A stretch of DNA of 32,070 nt, from contig JAIPKB010000045.1 of the NCBI GenBank assembly GCA_021733795.1, positions 1-32,070 of the forward strand. The letters are read 5' to 3'. Made by a program: the position numbers and the translations under genes. The stretch comes from Akkermansiaceae bacterium (GTDB lineage: Bacteria > Verrucomicrobiota > Verrucomicrobiia > Verrucomicrobiales > Akkermansiaceae). The first letter of the stretch is position 1, and every line of letters starts with the position of its first letter. Below the pieces are notes generated by a model. It was given only the letters and a program-made list of their open reading frames with translations, had not been told where the DNA came from and searched no databases. This document shows positions 7,243-16,485 of the stretch, in pieces.

Positions 7243-9122
7243 ATGTCAAGCAGCGGGCCCGCGTCTGGGTCAGTGTCCTTGCGTTGATCGCATGGACCGC
7301 CGGCCAGCTTGGTGCCGAAGCTCCGAGGACCGTTCACGTGCTCGATGCCCGCTACTTGAGGGGCCTTGACCTGAGCCAACCGGAAAAGGCCGTGGAAGTG
7401 TGGGATAAGATGCATGCGCTGGCGGCGCTGCAAGGGATTGTCAACCGGGATGCGCCGCGGTTCTATCTGCTCTATTGCGCGGAGTTCGGCGTGGAGACCG
7501 ATCAGTTCTGGCTTGATTGGTTGCGCGGTGAAGACGGTTGGTTGCGCCAGACAGAGGTGGTTCCGCTCGCTTCCCTCGAGCAGGCCGTGGTCACCTTCCG
7601 CAAGTATGTCAAGGGGTTGGCGGTGTATGATCCCGGCGTGCCGGCGACTGCGTGTCTGGCTTCCACCGCCGCCGGGTGCGGCGATTTGTTGCCCGTGCGT
7701 TTCAGTGCGGACCCGAACTCCGTATTCGCGTTGCTCGCGGGCCGGTTGCACCTGCCGGTCAAGTTATGGCTCTTGAATCCGGATGGCACCTCTAAATTCA
7801 CCGGCCGGGGTATGATTCCCGATTCCAACAAACCAACGTCGGGCAGCGCCAAAGTGGACGCCTACCGCTGGGCCGTGCGCAGGTTCATTGAATCCGGCAA
7901 ATGTGATGCGCGTTTCGCGGCCTATTACCTCGACGCCTTCTGGCTGCAGCGCCCCCGGAACGGTGCGCCGGACCTGCACACGCTGTCGAATCATGACTAC
8001 TTCATCGCGCGGCGCGGGTTTTTCTTCGATCTCTCGCCGTGGGGTGATGAACCACCGGTGGACGATCCTAACCAAGCCGCGGGCATGGACCAACAAACGA
8101 TGCTCCGGATCCTGCGGGCGCTGCACGACCGCGTGCCTGACCGGATGATAAAGATTGGCGGGTTTCCACCCTGGCCCTATAAATACACCACCCACGGCCG
8201 CGCCGGGAAACACGATGGTGTTCCGACCGAGTGGGAGTTCACCCGGCTGATCTCGCAATTCAATGCCTACCACGAAGCCGACGCCGCCGGCCCGGGTGCG
8301 ATGGCCAACGCGTCGTACTTTGCGCACTACCCGCTCAAGGCCCGCTATCCGCAACCGAACCGGAAGCCCGTGCGCAAGGACTGGCTGGCAGCCGGATTCG
8401 TTGGTGCGGATGGGAAAGTCGCCGCGAAGCTTTTCGTCGGTCATTACGTCGGTGATTACGATTCGCCTTCCTGGCTCTACAAGGCCGTGCCGGCGTTTTT
8501 CGAGGATCCGCAGCGGGGGAATGTTCCGCTGGGCTGGGCGTTTGATCCCAATCTGGCGGATCGGGCACCGCAAGCCCTCGCCTACGCGTACCGGCACGCC
8601 ACCCCAAACGACTTCTTCATCGCGGGCGATTCCGGGGCCGGCTATCTGAACCCGCGCGGACTCACGCTGCGCCCGGATTCGAAGCTGCCGTCTGGACTGA
8701 AGTCTTGGCAGGAACACTGCTTGCTCCAATTCCGGCGTTGGGATATGTCGATCACCGGCTTCGTGCTGGACGGGGCGAGCGGCGCAGCCACCGAAACGGA
8801 ATTTGCCGCCTATCGCTCATTCAGTCCCGACGGTTGCGGCACGCATTTTGAGAAGGCCCCCCGAATGATCAGCGGCCTGCCAACGTGCCCGGAGCGCGAC
8901 CTGCCGGATTCAGCCGGGGAGGCCGCGGCGGTTATTGCGAAACTTGCGGGCGACGTCGGATCCGACGCGCGGTTCCTCTGGGCGCGCAGTATCCTCAAAT
9001 CGCCGGCCTGGTATGCGAAAGTCTCGCAGATCCTGCGCGACCAACATCCTGAGGCGCCGGTGCTGGTGGTCGATCCGTACACCTTTTTCGGCTTGATCCG
9101 GACCCAATCCGGTGCGGAGTGA
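7239..9122 (+). CDS. GxGYxYP-family protein, putative glycoside hydrolase
   Basis: A 627-residue secreted protein (signal MNVKQRARVWVSVLALIAWTAGQLGAEA in outline, cleavage near residue 28). The N-terminal domain contains HALAALQGIVNRDAPRFYLLY, typical of GxGYxYP proteins. The C-terminal domain carries the family signature as G466-A-G-Y469-L-N-P472, with Asn in place of the second Tyr. The family is common in Bacteroidota, Planctomycetota and Verrucomicrobiota polysaccharide loci and is predicted, but not well proven, to act on glycans. ATG 7239 is chosen because it overlaps the GH95 stop as ATGA; the open frame extends upstream inside GH95 but only as a shadow. Tight coupling with the fucosidase suggests a shared substrate. 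Confidence 0.88.
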   Translation: MNVKQRARVWVSVLALIAWTAGQLGAEAPRTVHVLDARYLRGLDLSQPEKAVEVWDKMHALAALQGIVNRDAPRFYLLYCAEFGVETDQFWLDWLRGEDGWLRQTEVVPLASLEQAVVTFRKYVKGLAVYDPGVPATACLASTAAGCGDLLPVRFSADPNSVFALLAGRLHLPVKLWLLNPDGTSKFTGRGMIPDSNKPTSGSAKVDAYRWAVRRFIESGKCDARFAAYYLDAFWLQRPRNGAPDLHTLSNHDYFIARRGFFFDLSPWGDEPPVDDPNQAAGMDQQTMLRILRALHDRVPDRMIKIGGFPPWPYKYTTHGRAGKHDGVPTEWEFTRLISQFNAYHEADAAGPGAMANASYFAHYPLKARYPQPNRKPVRKDWLAAGFVGADGKVAAKLFVGHYVGDYDSPSWLYKAVPAFFEDPQRGNVPLGWAFDPNLADRAPQALAYAYRHATPNDFFIAGDSGAGYLNPRGLTLRPDSKLPSGLKSWQEHCLLQFRRWDMSITGFVLDGASGAATETEFAAYRSFSPDGCGTHFEKAPRMISGLPTCPERDLPDSAGEAAAVIAKLAGDVGSDARFLWARSILKSPAWYAKVSQILRDQHPEAPVLVVDPYTFFGLIRTQSGAE

Positions 9123-9286
9123 TGTCGGAACACAACCAGACCATAGGCGTCGTTTTGGCGATCACATTCATCCTTGCGGCGGTGGCGGCGCGGGCCACCG
9201 GCGAAACCGATATCACACCGGTCGGCCCGATGGGCCAGCTCACCCAGCTCGTGGTCGGCGGCGGAACCACCAAGGTGCTCTCATGA
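9122..9286 (+). pseudogene. Remnant of an OPT/YSL-family oligopeptide transporter
   Basis: A 54-codon frame whose ATG overlaps the GxGYxYP stop (TGATG). It contains a membrane helix (IGVVLAITFILAAVAA) followed by RATGETDITPVGPMGQLTQL. The G-E-T-D-I-x-P-x-G-x-x-G-x-x-T-Q pattern is characteristic of an internal segment of OPT-superfamily transporters, proteins of roughly 550-700 residues. The frame stops eleven residues later. Everything before and after this segment of the transporter is absent, yet the start-codon overlap is kept, so an intact OPT gene may once have followed the GxGYxYP gene in an operon. It is not functional as a transporter; a small membrane peptide could still be made. 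Confidence 0.65.
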
Positions 9287-9463
9287 CTCCATCCGGCCGA
9301 GTTCTTTGAGCCAGTCGCCCAAGTTTCCGTTCGCGGCTTCGTCGCGAGACAGAGCGGAGTGATCGGCTGCTCCGCGCGCTTGGTCACGGCTCATTCGGAA
9401 AAATAAATATTGTGAAAGAGCGCGAACCGCCGCGCCGTTCTTTCCTCCTACCCAGACTAAACC

Positions 9464-10690
9464 ATGAAGAACCACCAAACGACCCGCCGCGATTTCCTGA
9501 AGACGACCGGTTTGACGACCGCCGCCATTGGATTCCCCACCATTATTGCATCGTCCGTGCTCGGCCGAGGGGCGACCCCGCCGCCCAGTGAGCGCATCGT
9601 CATGGGCGGCATCGGTCTCGGCAACATGGGTGGCGGCGACCTCGGCAATTTCCTCAACAACCCGGGCGTGCAGTACGTGGCGGTGTGCGATGTGCGGAAG
9701 AATGTTTGCAACGGTGCCAAGGGCACGGTTGACGGCAAGTACAACAACAAAGACTGCACCGCCTACGGCGATTTCCGCGAACTGCTGGCCCGGCCCGACA
9801 TTGATGCGGTCCATGTGGCCACTCCCGACCATTGGCATGCGATCATGGTGATTGAAGCCTGCCGCAACGGCAAGGACGTTTACTGCCAGAAGCCCGAGAC
9901 CCGCACCATGCGCGAAGGGCCGCTCATGGTCGAAGCCGCCCGCCGCTACGGCCGCGTGGTTTCCGGCGGCAGCCAGCGGGTGTTTGAAGACTACCGACAG
10001 GTCGTCAACAAATGCTGGAGCGGTGAACTCGGGCCCATCAAGTCGATCAACGTCGAAGTCGGCCCGCTGTCCCAGCCGTGCAATCTGCCGCCAGAGGATG
10101 TGCCCGCTGACATGGACTGGGAAATGTGGCTTGGGCCGGCCGCTTGGGCACCTTACAACTCGAAGCGCTGCGACGGCAATTTTGGCACCGGCGGCAACAG
10201 TTGGCGTTCCTATCTTGATTACTCCGGCGGCGGCATGACCGATTGGGGGGCCCATCATTTCGGCGGGGCGACGTTTGCCGTCGATGTGCGGGAACTGCAA
10301 CCGACCGAGATTTCGCTTGAAGAGGACGGCGGCAAGAAATTCCTGACGCTCAAATACCCCAACGGCGTGCTGCTGACTCACAACAAGCCGGGCAAGGGAA
10401 ACCTGGAGGTGGAGGGCACGCCCGGCGAGAAACGCGCCCCGAAGCCAATCCCCGGATATTCGGTCAAAGGGGGGATTTACGCCGACTTCCTGAATTGCGT
10501 GAAGACCCGCGGCAGACCGTTCCGCGACATCGAGCTGGCCGTCAATACCGTGGCTGTCAGCCATCTCAGCACCATCGCCTACACCCTGGGCCGCTCGCTC
10601 AAATGGGACGCCGCGAAACAACAATTCACCGGCGATGAAGAGGCCAACCGCTACCTTGACCGGGCCCGGCGCGAACCTTGGCAGCTGTGA
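9464..10690 (+). CDS. Gfo/Idh/MocA-family oxidoreductase with Tat signal
   Basis: A 408-residue NAD(P)-dependent oxidoreductase acting on sugars or sugar derivatives. The N-terminus carries a twin-arginine signal (T-T-R8-R9-D-F-L-K, then a hydrophobic stretch), so it is probably exported folded with its cofactor. The Rossmann part includes VMGGIGLGNMGGGD and VQYVAVCDV. The family E-K-P motif appears as Q142-K143-P144 with the catalytic lysine kept, and ATPDHWHA is typical. The C-terminal alpha/beta domain has YSGGGMTDWGAHH. Tat-exported members are very numerous in Verrucomicrobiota and Planctomycetota. It is followed 51 bases later by a HEAT-repeat gene. The substrate is unknown; the neighbouring fucosidase makes a deoxysugar possible. 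Confidence 0.92.
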   Translation: MKNHQTTRRDFLKTTGLTTAAIGFPTIIASSVLGRGATPPPSERIVMGGIGLGNMGGGDLGNFLNNPGVQYVAVCDVRKNVCNGAKGTVDGKYNNKDCTAYGDFRELLARPDIDAVHVATPDHWHAIMVIEACRNGKDVYCQKPETRTMREGPLMVEAARRYGRVVSGGSQRVFEDYRQVVNKCWSGELGPIKSINVEVGPLSQPCNLPPEDVPADMDWEMWLGPAAWAPYNSKRCDGNFGTGGNSWRSYLDYSGGGMTDWGAHHFGGATFAVDVRELQPTEISLEEDGGKKFLTLKYPNGVLLTHNKPGKGNLEVEGTPGEKRAPKPIPGYSVKGGIYADFLNCVKTRGRPFRDIELAVNTVAVSHLSTIAYTLGRSLKWDAAKQQFTGDEEANRYLDRARREPWQL

Positions 10691-10741
10691 GGCCAGCCCT
10701 AGCATCAGATACCAAAATTCAACTAAGAAAGACCACAAGTT

Positions 10742-11437
10742 ATGAACGAAGCAGCTTTTGACGCATTGAAAACCTACGATTGGGGCGTGGAGCCCAACGT
10801 GCTCCAGCCACTCACGGATGCCGTCGTGACCACCCACGGTAACGCGGCAGCCCGCTTGGAACTCGAAATCCAATTGGCCGCCGTACTCAAGACCGACGTG
10901 CCACGCGCGGCCAAGGACGCCGTGTGCCGTCTGCTCAAACCCATCGGCACGGCGGCTTCGGTGCCGACGTTGGCGGCCCTGTTGGCGGACGAAAAACTCT
11001 CCCACATGGCACGCTACGCGCTTGAGCTCATGCCGGCGCCGGAAGCCGGTGAGGCTTTGCGCGCGGCCCTTCCCAAGGTTGGCGGCAAGCTGAAGATCGG
11101 CGTCATTTCATCGCTCGGAGTTCGCGGCGACGCAGCCGGAGTTGCCCCCTTGCAGGCCTTGCTCGCCGATGGGGATCCCGCAATTGCGCGTGCCGCCGCC
11201 TACGCCCTGGGAGCAATCGGTTCCCCGGAAGCGAATGCGGCCCTCGCGGCCGCCAAGGCGAGCCCTGCGACGCGGGCCGCCATGGCCGATGCCTCGCTGG
11301 CCTGCGCGGAAGAACTGTTGGCCACTGATCGCAAGCCGGCGGCCAAGGCCACCTATCAGAGGCTCCTCGGCGGCAAGCCTTCCAAGCTGGTTGAGCAGGC
11401 TGCGGCTCGCGGCGTGAAGGCCTGCGAGGGGAGATGA
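10742..11437 (+). CDS. HEAT-repeat protein
   Basis: A 231-residue alanine- and leucine-rich helical protein. Repeated helix pairs such as VPTLAALLADEKLSHMARYA, AALPKVGGKLKIGVISSLG and VAPLQALLADGDPAIARAAA (each about 30 residues, with the D-x-x-x-A-x-x-A pattern) are typical of PBS-lyase/HEAT repeats. No signal peptide is visible, so it is probably cytoplasmic. Such proteins act as scaffolds or binding partners. It lies 51 bases after the Gfo/Idh/MocA gene and probably belongs to its transcript. Its stop overlaps the ATG of a damaged zinc-finger ORF (ATGA). Confidence 0.85.
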   Translation: MNEAAFDALKTYDWGVEPNVLQPLTDAVVTTHGNAAARLELEIQLAAVLKTDVPRAAKDAVCRLLKPIGTAASVPTLAALLADEKLSHMARYALELMPAPEAGEALRAALPKVGGKLKIGVISSLGVRGDAAGVAPLQALLADGDPAIARAAAYALGAIGSPEANAALAAAKASPATRAAMADASLACAEELLATDRKPAAKATYQRLLGGKPSKLVEQAAARGVKACEGR

Positions 11438-11719
11438 CCGCCTCCTCCTCCCCCCATGATCCGACCGATCCGACCGATCGCACTGATCGGGATTTCCCAG
11501 ACTGCCCGCTCTGCGGCAAAGTCATGACGCTGCGCACCGCCCGCCAGGGCAAGAACCAGGGCAGCCAGTTCTGGGGGTCACCTCACCGAGAAGGAAGCAG
11601 ATGTTCCCACTCCGGAGGAAATTCTCTCGAGCCTCGAAACGGCGGTGGCGGAATCCGGTTTTCCCGCAGAACTCAAACAGCGCTTCATGACTGCGATCAA
11701 AGCCGAGTCTAGGAACTGA
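11434..11719 (+). pseudogene. Broken C4-zinc-finger ORF (topoisomerase-type finger), frameshifted
   Basis: The ATG overlaps the HEAT-gene stop. After a low-complexity start (PTDPTDRTD, from 9-bp DNA repeats) comes CPLCGKVMTLRTARQGKNQG and then FWG, the front half of a topoisomerase-type C4 zinc finger, normally completed by a G-C-x-x-x-P-x-C pair. The second cysteine pair is missing: the frame changes at the G run near 11572-11576. Downstream, another frame from 11582 reads on as LTEKEADVPTPEEILSSLET and ends at TGA 11717-11719, with coding-like character. Either a frameshift or a small deletion has joined two pieces. Proteins with a helical bundle plus this finger occur in related bacteria, but the parent gene cannot be fixed. 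Confidence 0.5.
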
Positions 11720-11754
11720 TCCTGCTCTCCAACAGGCAACTTCAATAAGCTCGT

Positions 11755-12090
11755 GTGCCGCATTCTAAGGTGGAGGATTTCCATGTCGGGATTTCAATTG
11801 CCCAGCCGGGCCGGACAGGATGGAAGCCGCTCATGTATCGAATCGCCATCGAACAGTTTGGAGCACCTGCCACGGAGGCCGGTCGGATCCAATTTGCCTT
11901 GGAGTCGGCAGCGGCGCTGTCCGTGCTGGAGCTGATTGATCAGGCGGTTGCCAGGGAGATCGAGCTGTGTGGCCTGAAGGTGGGTGCGGGGAAACTCGCG
12001 GACCACCAGCGGGAGGCCGCGCGAGCCTTCGCCTGCGGCACCTTTGTGATGCTGGTATCATCAGCCTTTTCAAGCTGGCAGTCGATTTGA
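11755..12090 (+). CDS. Hypothetical ORF, 111 residues, possibly a gene fragment
   Basis: A GTG at 11755 opens a frame with reasonable codon use for this genome. It includes a helical stretch, IQFALESAAALSVLELIDQA, and GKLADHQREAARAFACGT. I recognise no family. No signal peptide or convincing ribosome-binding site belongs to this start. A strong AAGGTGGAGG sits before ATG 11783 in a different frame, but that frame yields only an unremarkable 51-codon peptide. The tail from about 12055 becomes Ser-rich and may be read-through into non-coding DNA. Given the broken ORF just upstream, it may be part of the same eroded locus. Confidence 0.3.
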   Translation: MPHSKVEDFHVGISIAQPGRTGWKPLMYRIAIEQFGAPATEAGRIQFALESAAALSVLELIDQAVAREIELCGLKVGAGKLADHQREAARAFACGTFVMLVSSAFSSWQSI

Positions 12091-12296
12091 CGGTCTAGAT
12101 TGAAGTGTTCCCGTCCAGGCCGTTTACCCAGTAGTCGGTGGCGGCGTGGGAGTTTGGCTTTCGGCGGGCATCGGGAAAATCGAAGCCCCGGTGCCCAAAT
12201 TCCTGTCGGCATGCTTGCCAGAGCGTGGCCGGGCGTCTACGGTCACCGGAAGTGACCACGATCCCTTCATCAATAGCTTGCCGCGCCTTCGTCCGC
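12091..12296. other. Spacer before the first CotH gene
   Basis: The forward frame of the CotH gene is open back to 12138 but has no signal-like or conserved sequence before the ATG at 12297. A minus-strand frame ending at 12095 translates to a peptide I cannot assign, possibly another remnant. No promoter boxes are convincing. Confidence 0.3.
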
Positions 12297-15200
12297 ATGG
12301 CAAGGCTGCTCTTGGTCGCGACCTTCGCTGGATCGACCGCCACCGCCCTGCCCGTGATCAGCGAAATCCTCGCCGATAACGGGACCGGGCTCCGGGACGG
12401 GGACGGCGAGTACAGCGACTGGATCGAGATCTTCAACCCGGATCCCGTCGCCGTCGACCTTGACGGATACTGCCTCACCGACGACCCCGCCGCCCCTGCC
12501 AAATGGCGGTTTCCACCCGCCACCACCCTCGGGCCGCTCAAGTTCCTGATCGTGTTCGCTTCGAACAAGAACCGCGCCGTTTCCGGTCAGCAACTGCACA
12601 CCAACTTCAAGCTCGACGGGGCGGGGGAGTACCTGGCGCTGGTCGCCCCCGACGGGGTCACCGTGGTCTCCGGTTTCGTGCCGATGTTTCCCGTCCAATT
12701 CACCAATGCCTCCTATGGTCTCGAACAGACGGCCATCACCGCCGAGGAGCCCCTTGTTGATTCCGATGCCCCCTGCACGGTCCATGTCCCGACCGACACC
12801 ACGCTGGGAACCTCATGGATGCAGGCTGGGTTCGATGATACGGCGTGGACCGCCGGCACGCCCGGCGTCGGTTACGAACGCGGCACCGGATATGAAAGCC
12901 TGATCAATCTCGACGTCGAGCAGGATATGTACAGCCAGAACGGATCGGTCTATATCCGTATCCCGTTCGAGGTTCCCGATCCAGGCGGGATCCTGGACCT
13001 CCGCCTCGAGATGCAGTTCGACGACGCTTTTGAAGCCTACCTCAACGGCACGCGGGTGGCGGGCGCCAACGCCGTCGTCTATCCGGCTTGGAATGCGAAC
13101 GCCACCACCGAGAGTCCCGACGGGGATGCCCTCGACCTCCGAACCTACTCCCTGCAATCCAGGATCGGCCTGCTCGAGAGCGGCGACGCGCTCCTCGCCA
13201 TCCAGGGTTTGAACATCAACCCCTCCGATGATGACTTCTTGATTCGCCCGCAGCTGGTGGCGACCCGCCTGACCGGAGTCACCATGGGCGGCCTCGCCTA
13301 TTTCACCGTTCCCACACCCGGAGCGCCGAACGGGGTTCAGCAGCAACTCCCCGCCAGCAAAGTCATCTTCTCGGAGCCTGGCCGGACCTTCACCAGCCCG
13401 TTCCAAGTCACCCTCAGCAGCGAGTTCGGGGAAGTCATCCGCTATACGCTGAACGGCACGGTGCCAAGCACCTCGTCGCCCGTCTACGCCGCGCCCCTCA
13501 CCCTCACCAACTCGACACAGCTTCGCGCCCGGGTTTTCGCCGCCAACAACGCAGTGGGGCCCCTCGCGATGGAAACCTACCTCCGGCTCTCCGCCGACCT
13601 GCAGAATTTCAGCTCCAACCTGCCGATCGTGATCCTCGAGAACTGGGGCCGCGGCAGGCCGGGGACTGAAACGAACACCCCCGGCTTCTGGGCCATTATC
13701 GAACCGGACGGCTCCACCAACAGCCGCGCCGAAATGCTCGACCCGTTCCAAGTCGCTTCCCGCTGCGGGATGCGCAACCGCGGATCCTCCTCCGAAGGGT
13801 GGCCGAAATACTCCCTCTCCATCGAAGCCCAGGATGAGAACGGCCTCGACAAGGGGATCAAGCCGCTGGGCATGCCGAAGGAATCCGATTGGATCCTGAG
13901 CGGCCGCTACCAGTTCGACCCGGCCCTCATGCGCAACGACCTCATGTATGAGCTCAGCAACCAGACGGGCGAATACGCGGTGCGCACCCGCGTCGTCGAG
14001 GTCTTCAACAACACCGACGGTGGGAACCTCTCCTACGCCGGCGACTACTTCGGGGTCTATACCCTCATGGAAAAGATCAAGCGCGATGACAATCGCGTCG
14101 CGGTCGCGGAAATCGGCCCGCGCGACGTCGTGGAGCCTAAGGTGAGCGGCGGCTACATGTTCAAGAAAGACCGCCTCGATCCCGGCGACTCCGGATTCGC
14201 GGTCAATCACATGGGCACCTTCGGGTGGGTCGAACCCAAGGAAAGCGAAGTCCATCGCACCCAGCGCATCTGGCTTCAGAACTATCTCAACGAGCTGGAC
14301 GCCGCCCTCTACGCCTCCAACTGGACGAACCCCGCCACCAGGAAGCATTTCACCGAGTATATCGACAGCGGTTCCTGGCTCCGGCACCACTGGCTCAACA
14401 CCCTCGCCATGAACGTCGACGGTTTCCGCCTCAGCGGATATTACTACAAGCACCGCAGTGACACCAACGGCGGCAGGCTCGGGGCCGGTCCGATTTGGGA
14501 TTTCGACCGCACCATGGAGTCGACGGACGGTCGCGACGACTCGCCCACGGCATGGGACGGCAGCGGGGACTCCAGCCACACCTGGGACGACTCGCGCTTT
14601 CCATGGTGGGGGCGCGCCCTGACCAATCCGGACTTCCGGCAGGCCCACACCGACCTCTGGCAGGAACTCCGCAAGACCACCTTCTCCACGGCCAATATCA
14701 ATTCCATCATCGATGACCTTGCGGCCCAGATCGACTTCCAGGACCCGGCCGGCGTCAACTCCCGTCTCGCCAGATCGCCCGCAGCCCGCAATTTCGCGAA
14801 GTGGACCCAATATCCCCCCCGCGGCGGCAGCCATGCCGCCGAAGTCACCCTGCTGAAGAACTGGCTGGTGACCCGTGGCAAGTGGATCGACCAGCAGTAT
14901 ACCGCGCCGCGGGGGTTCTCGGTCGCGCCCGGGCTGGTCTCCCCCGGCAGTACCGTCGGGTTCACGGGCCGCGGTGGGACCGTCTACTACACCACCGACG
15001 GCAGCGACCCCCGGCTTCCCGGCGGCGGCGTCTCCTCCTCGGCCAGTTCCAGCCTGCCCGTTGTGATCAACTCCACCACCATCATCACGGTACGCGCCCG
15101 CAACGGCACCGGACTCACCTCCTGGAGCGGACCGAGCAAGGGGATCTATCTCGTCGGCCCGCTCGCCACCGCCTCCAATCTCGTCATCACCGAAGTCCAT

Positions 15201-16484
15201 TACGCGCCGCTGCCGCCCGCCACACCGGCCGAACTCGCAGCGACCACGGAGGTCTCCGATTTCGAGTTCCTGGAACTGATGAACATCAGCCCGACCGACA
15301 CGATCGACCTCACCGAGGTGCACTTTGAAGCGGGCATCGACTTCCGCTTCACCGGTTCCGCCGTGACCTCCCTCGCGCCAGGCGAGCGCGTTCTCATCGT
15401 CGGCAGACGGGCCGCCTTCGAGGCCCGCTACGGAACCGGCCACAGCGCTCGCATCGCCGGGGAATTCGCCCCGTCCCGCCTCGACAATGCCGGCGAGCGC
15501 CTTCACCTCGTCGATGCCCTCGGCGTGACCATCGCCGACTTCAGCTACCACGACAAGAGCCCCTGGCCCCCCGCGGCCGGCTTTGCCGGCTACAGCATGG
15601 TCCTCAGGTCGCCCGCCATTTCCGATCCCGACTACACTGTCGCCGGCAACTGGCGCAGCAGCGGGTTCCTGGGTGGCAATCCGAATGCCACCGACAGCAC
15701 GACGCTTGTCGGGGTTGCCACCGACGACGACGATCACGACGGCCTCAACAATCTCCTCGAACATGCCCTTGGAACGGGCAGTTCCCAACCCGGCGATCCC
15801 GGTCGCCTCTTCTCATTCGCGATCCAGTCCCTCGAAGTGGCCGGCTCCATCAATGACTACATGACCTTCACCCACCGGCTCAACCTCACGGCCGATGACG
15901 TGATCCTGGATTTCGAGGGGTCCTTCGATCTCATGAATTGGTTGGGCGGGGATGCCTGGTTCCCGGTCGTCTCGGAAGTCAACCAAGGCGACGGCACCTC
16001 CCTGCTCACCCATCGGACCCTGTTGCCCTTCACTCCCGGGGCCAACCCGAACCTTTTCCTGCGCCTGCGCGTGCGTTCGCTGCTTGCTCCCTCCTTCGCC
16101 GACTGGCTGGCCGGCCAGGGGGCCACCGATCCGCAGGCACCCTTTGCCGGCTCCTCGTTGTCCAACCTGCTGGCCTATGCGGTCGGTGCCGACCTCGCCG
16201 CCACACCCGAGGCCGCTCTCCCCGCGTTTTTGATCATCAACGAGGCGGGCGTCGACTACCCCGCCCTTCGCTATCGGGTCCGCCAGGGTGCCGGCCAGCT
16301 CACCTGCGCGGTGGAGGTCTCCACCGACCTTGTGACTTGGCAGGACGGCGAGCAATCCACAGTGGAGGTTGCCGTCCCGCAGGACAACGGCGACGGCACC
16401 CGAACCGTCACGGTCCGCACCCTCAAGCCCGTCACCGCCGGGCCGGCCCTCTACCTGCGCCTCCGCGTCAGCCTGCCGCCGTGA
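12297..16484 (+). CDS. Giant secreted lamin-tail / CotH-kinase protein 1
   Basis: A 1395-residue extracellular protein. ATG 12297 is chosen because it begins a signal peptide (MARLLLVATFAGSTATA). Domains in order: lamin-tail domain (about 18-131, VISEILADNGTGL and WIEIFNP); galactose-binding-like beta sandwich (about 169-325, GFDDTAWTAGTPGVGYE); chitobiase-type Ig domain (about 362-421, IRYTLNGTVPS); CotH-kinase domain (about 441-842, with GDYFGVYTLMEKIKRDDNR and the metal-site stretch PIWDFDRTME near residue 735); a second chitobiase-type domain (about 892-952, VYYTTDGSDP); a second lamin-tail domain (about 958-1092); and a C-terminal module from F1267 shared with the second CotH protein. 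CotH kinases phosphorylate proteins in Bacillus spore coats; the role here is unknown. No PEP-CTERM or LPXTG anchor was seen. Confidence 0.88.
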   Translation: MARLLLVATFAGSTATALPVISEILADNGTGLRDGDGEYSDWIEIFNPDPVAVDLDGYCLTDDPAAPAKWRFPPATTLGPLKFLIVFASNKNRAVSGQQLHTNFKLDGAGEYLALVAPDGVTVVSGFVPMFPVQFTNASYGLEQTAITAEEPLVDSDAPCTVHVPTDTTLGTSWMQAGFDDTAWTAGTPGVGYERGTGYESLINLDVEQDMYSQNGSVYIRIPFEVPDPGGILDLRLEMQFDDAFEAYLNGTRVAGANAVVYPAWNANATTESPDGDALDLRTYSLQSRIGLLESGDALLAIQGLNINPSDDDFLIRPQLVATRLTGVTMGGLAYFTVPTPGAPNGVQQQLPASKVIFSEPGRTFTSPFQVTLSSEFGEVIRYTLNGTVPSTSSPVYAAPLTLTNSTQLRARVFAANNAVGPLAMETYLRLSADLQNFSSNLPIVILENWGRGRPGTETNTPGFWAIIEPDGSTNSRAEMLDPFQVASRCGMRNRGSSSEGWPKYSLSIEAQDENGLDKGIKPLGMPKESDWILSGRYQFDPALMRNDLMYELSNQTGEYAVRTRVVEVFNNTDGGNLSYAGDYFGVYTLMEKIKRDDNRVAVAEIGPRDVVEPKVSGGYMFKKDRLDPGDSGFAVNHMGTFGWVEPKESEVHRTQRIWLQNYLNELDAALYASNWTNPATRKHFTEYIDSGSWLRHHWLNTLAMNVDGFRLSGYYYKHRSDTNGGRLGAGPIWDFDRTMESTDGRDDSPTAWDGSGDSSHTWDDSRFPWWGRALTNPDFRQAHTDLWQELRKTTFSTANINSIIDDLAAQIDFQDPAGVNSRLARSPAARNFAKWTQYPPRGGSHAAEVTLLKNWLVTRGKWIDQQYTAPRGFSVAPGLVSPGSTVGFTGRGGTVYYTTDGSDPRLPGGGVSSSASSSLPVVINSTTIITVRARNGTGLTSWSGPSKGIYLVGPLATASNLVITEVHYAPLPPATPAELAATTEVSDFEFLELMNISPTDTIDLTEVHFEAGIDFRFTGSAVTSLAPGERVLIVGRRAAFEARYGTGHSARIAGEFAPSRLDNAGERLHLVDALGVTIADFSYHDKSPWPPAAGFAGYSMVLRSPAISDPDYTVAGNWRSSGFLGGNPNATDSTTLVGVATDDDDHDGLNNLLEHALGTGSSQPGDPGRLFSFAIQSLEVAGSINDYMTFTHRLNLTADDVILDFEGSFDLMNWLGGDAWFPVVSEVNQGDGTSLLTHRTLLPFTPGANPNLFLRLRVRSLLAPSFADWLAGQGATDPQAPFAGSSLSNLLAYAVGADLAATPEAALPAFLIINEAGVDYPALRYRVRQGAGQLTCAVEVSTDLVTWQDGEQSTVEVAVPQDNGDGTRTVTVRTLKPVTAGPALYLRLRVSLPP
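16095..16481 (+). repeat. C-terminal module copy 1 (cotH-like gene 1)
   Basis: This segment encodes about 129 residues starting FADWLAGQGATDPQAPF and containing GSSLSNLLAYAVGADL, YPALRYRVR, PQDNGDGT and a final LRLRVSLPP. Two further copies lie in tandem at the 3' end of the second CotH gene. DNA similarity is high, especially around the SLSNLLAYAVGADL codons, so the copies could recombine. Confidence 0.8.
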
Positions 16485-16485
16485 T

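Noticed and set aside
9281-11005. Long minus-strand open frame opposite the oxidoreductase and HEAT genes
   Set aside because: The plus-strand genes are clear family members; this is an antisense shadow in high-GC DNA.
11458-11490. Short CRISPR-like or operator repeat (GATCCGACC units)
   Set aside because: Only three to four 9-bp units at the start of an ORF with no spacers; it is low-complexity sequence encoding PTDPTDRTD.
12095-12298. Possible minus-strand gene remnant before CotH gene 1
   Set aside because: The translation could not be tied to a transposase or any other family, so it was not called as a feature.
12813-15788. Very long minus-strand open frame opposite CotH gene 1
   Set aside because: It is the antisense shadow of a GC-rich gene; the plus strand has a signal peptide and recognisable domains, while this translation is compositionally odd and matches no family.
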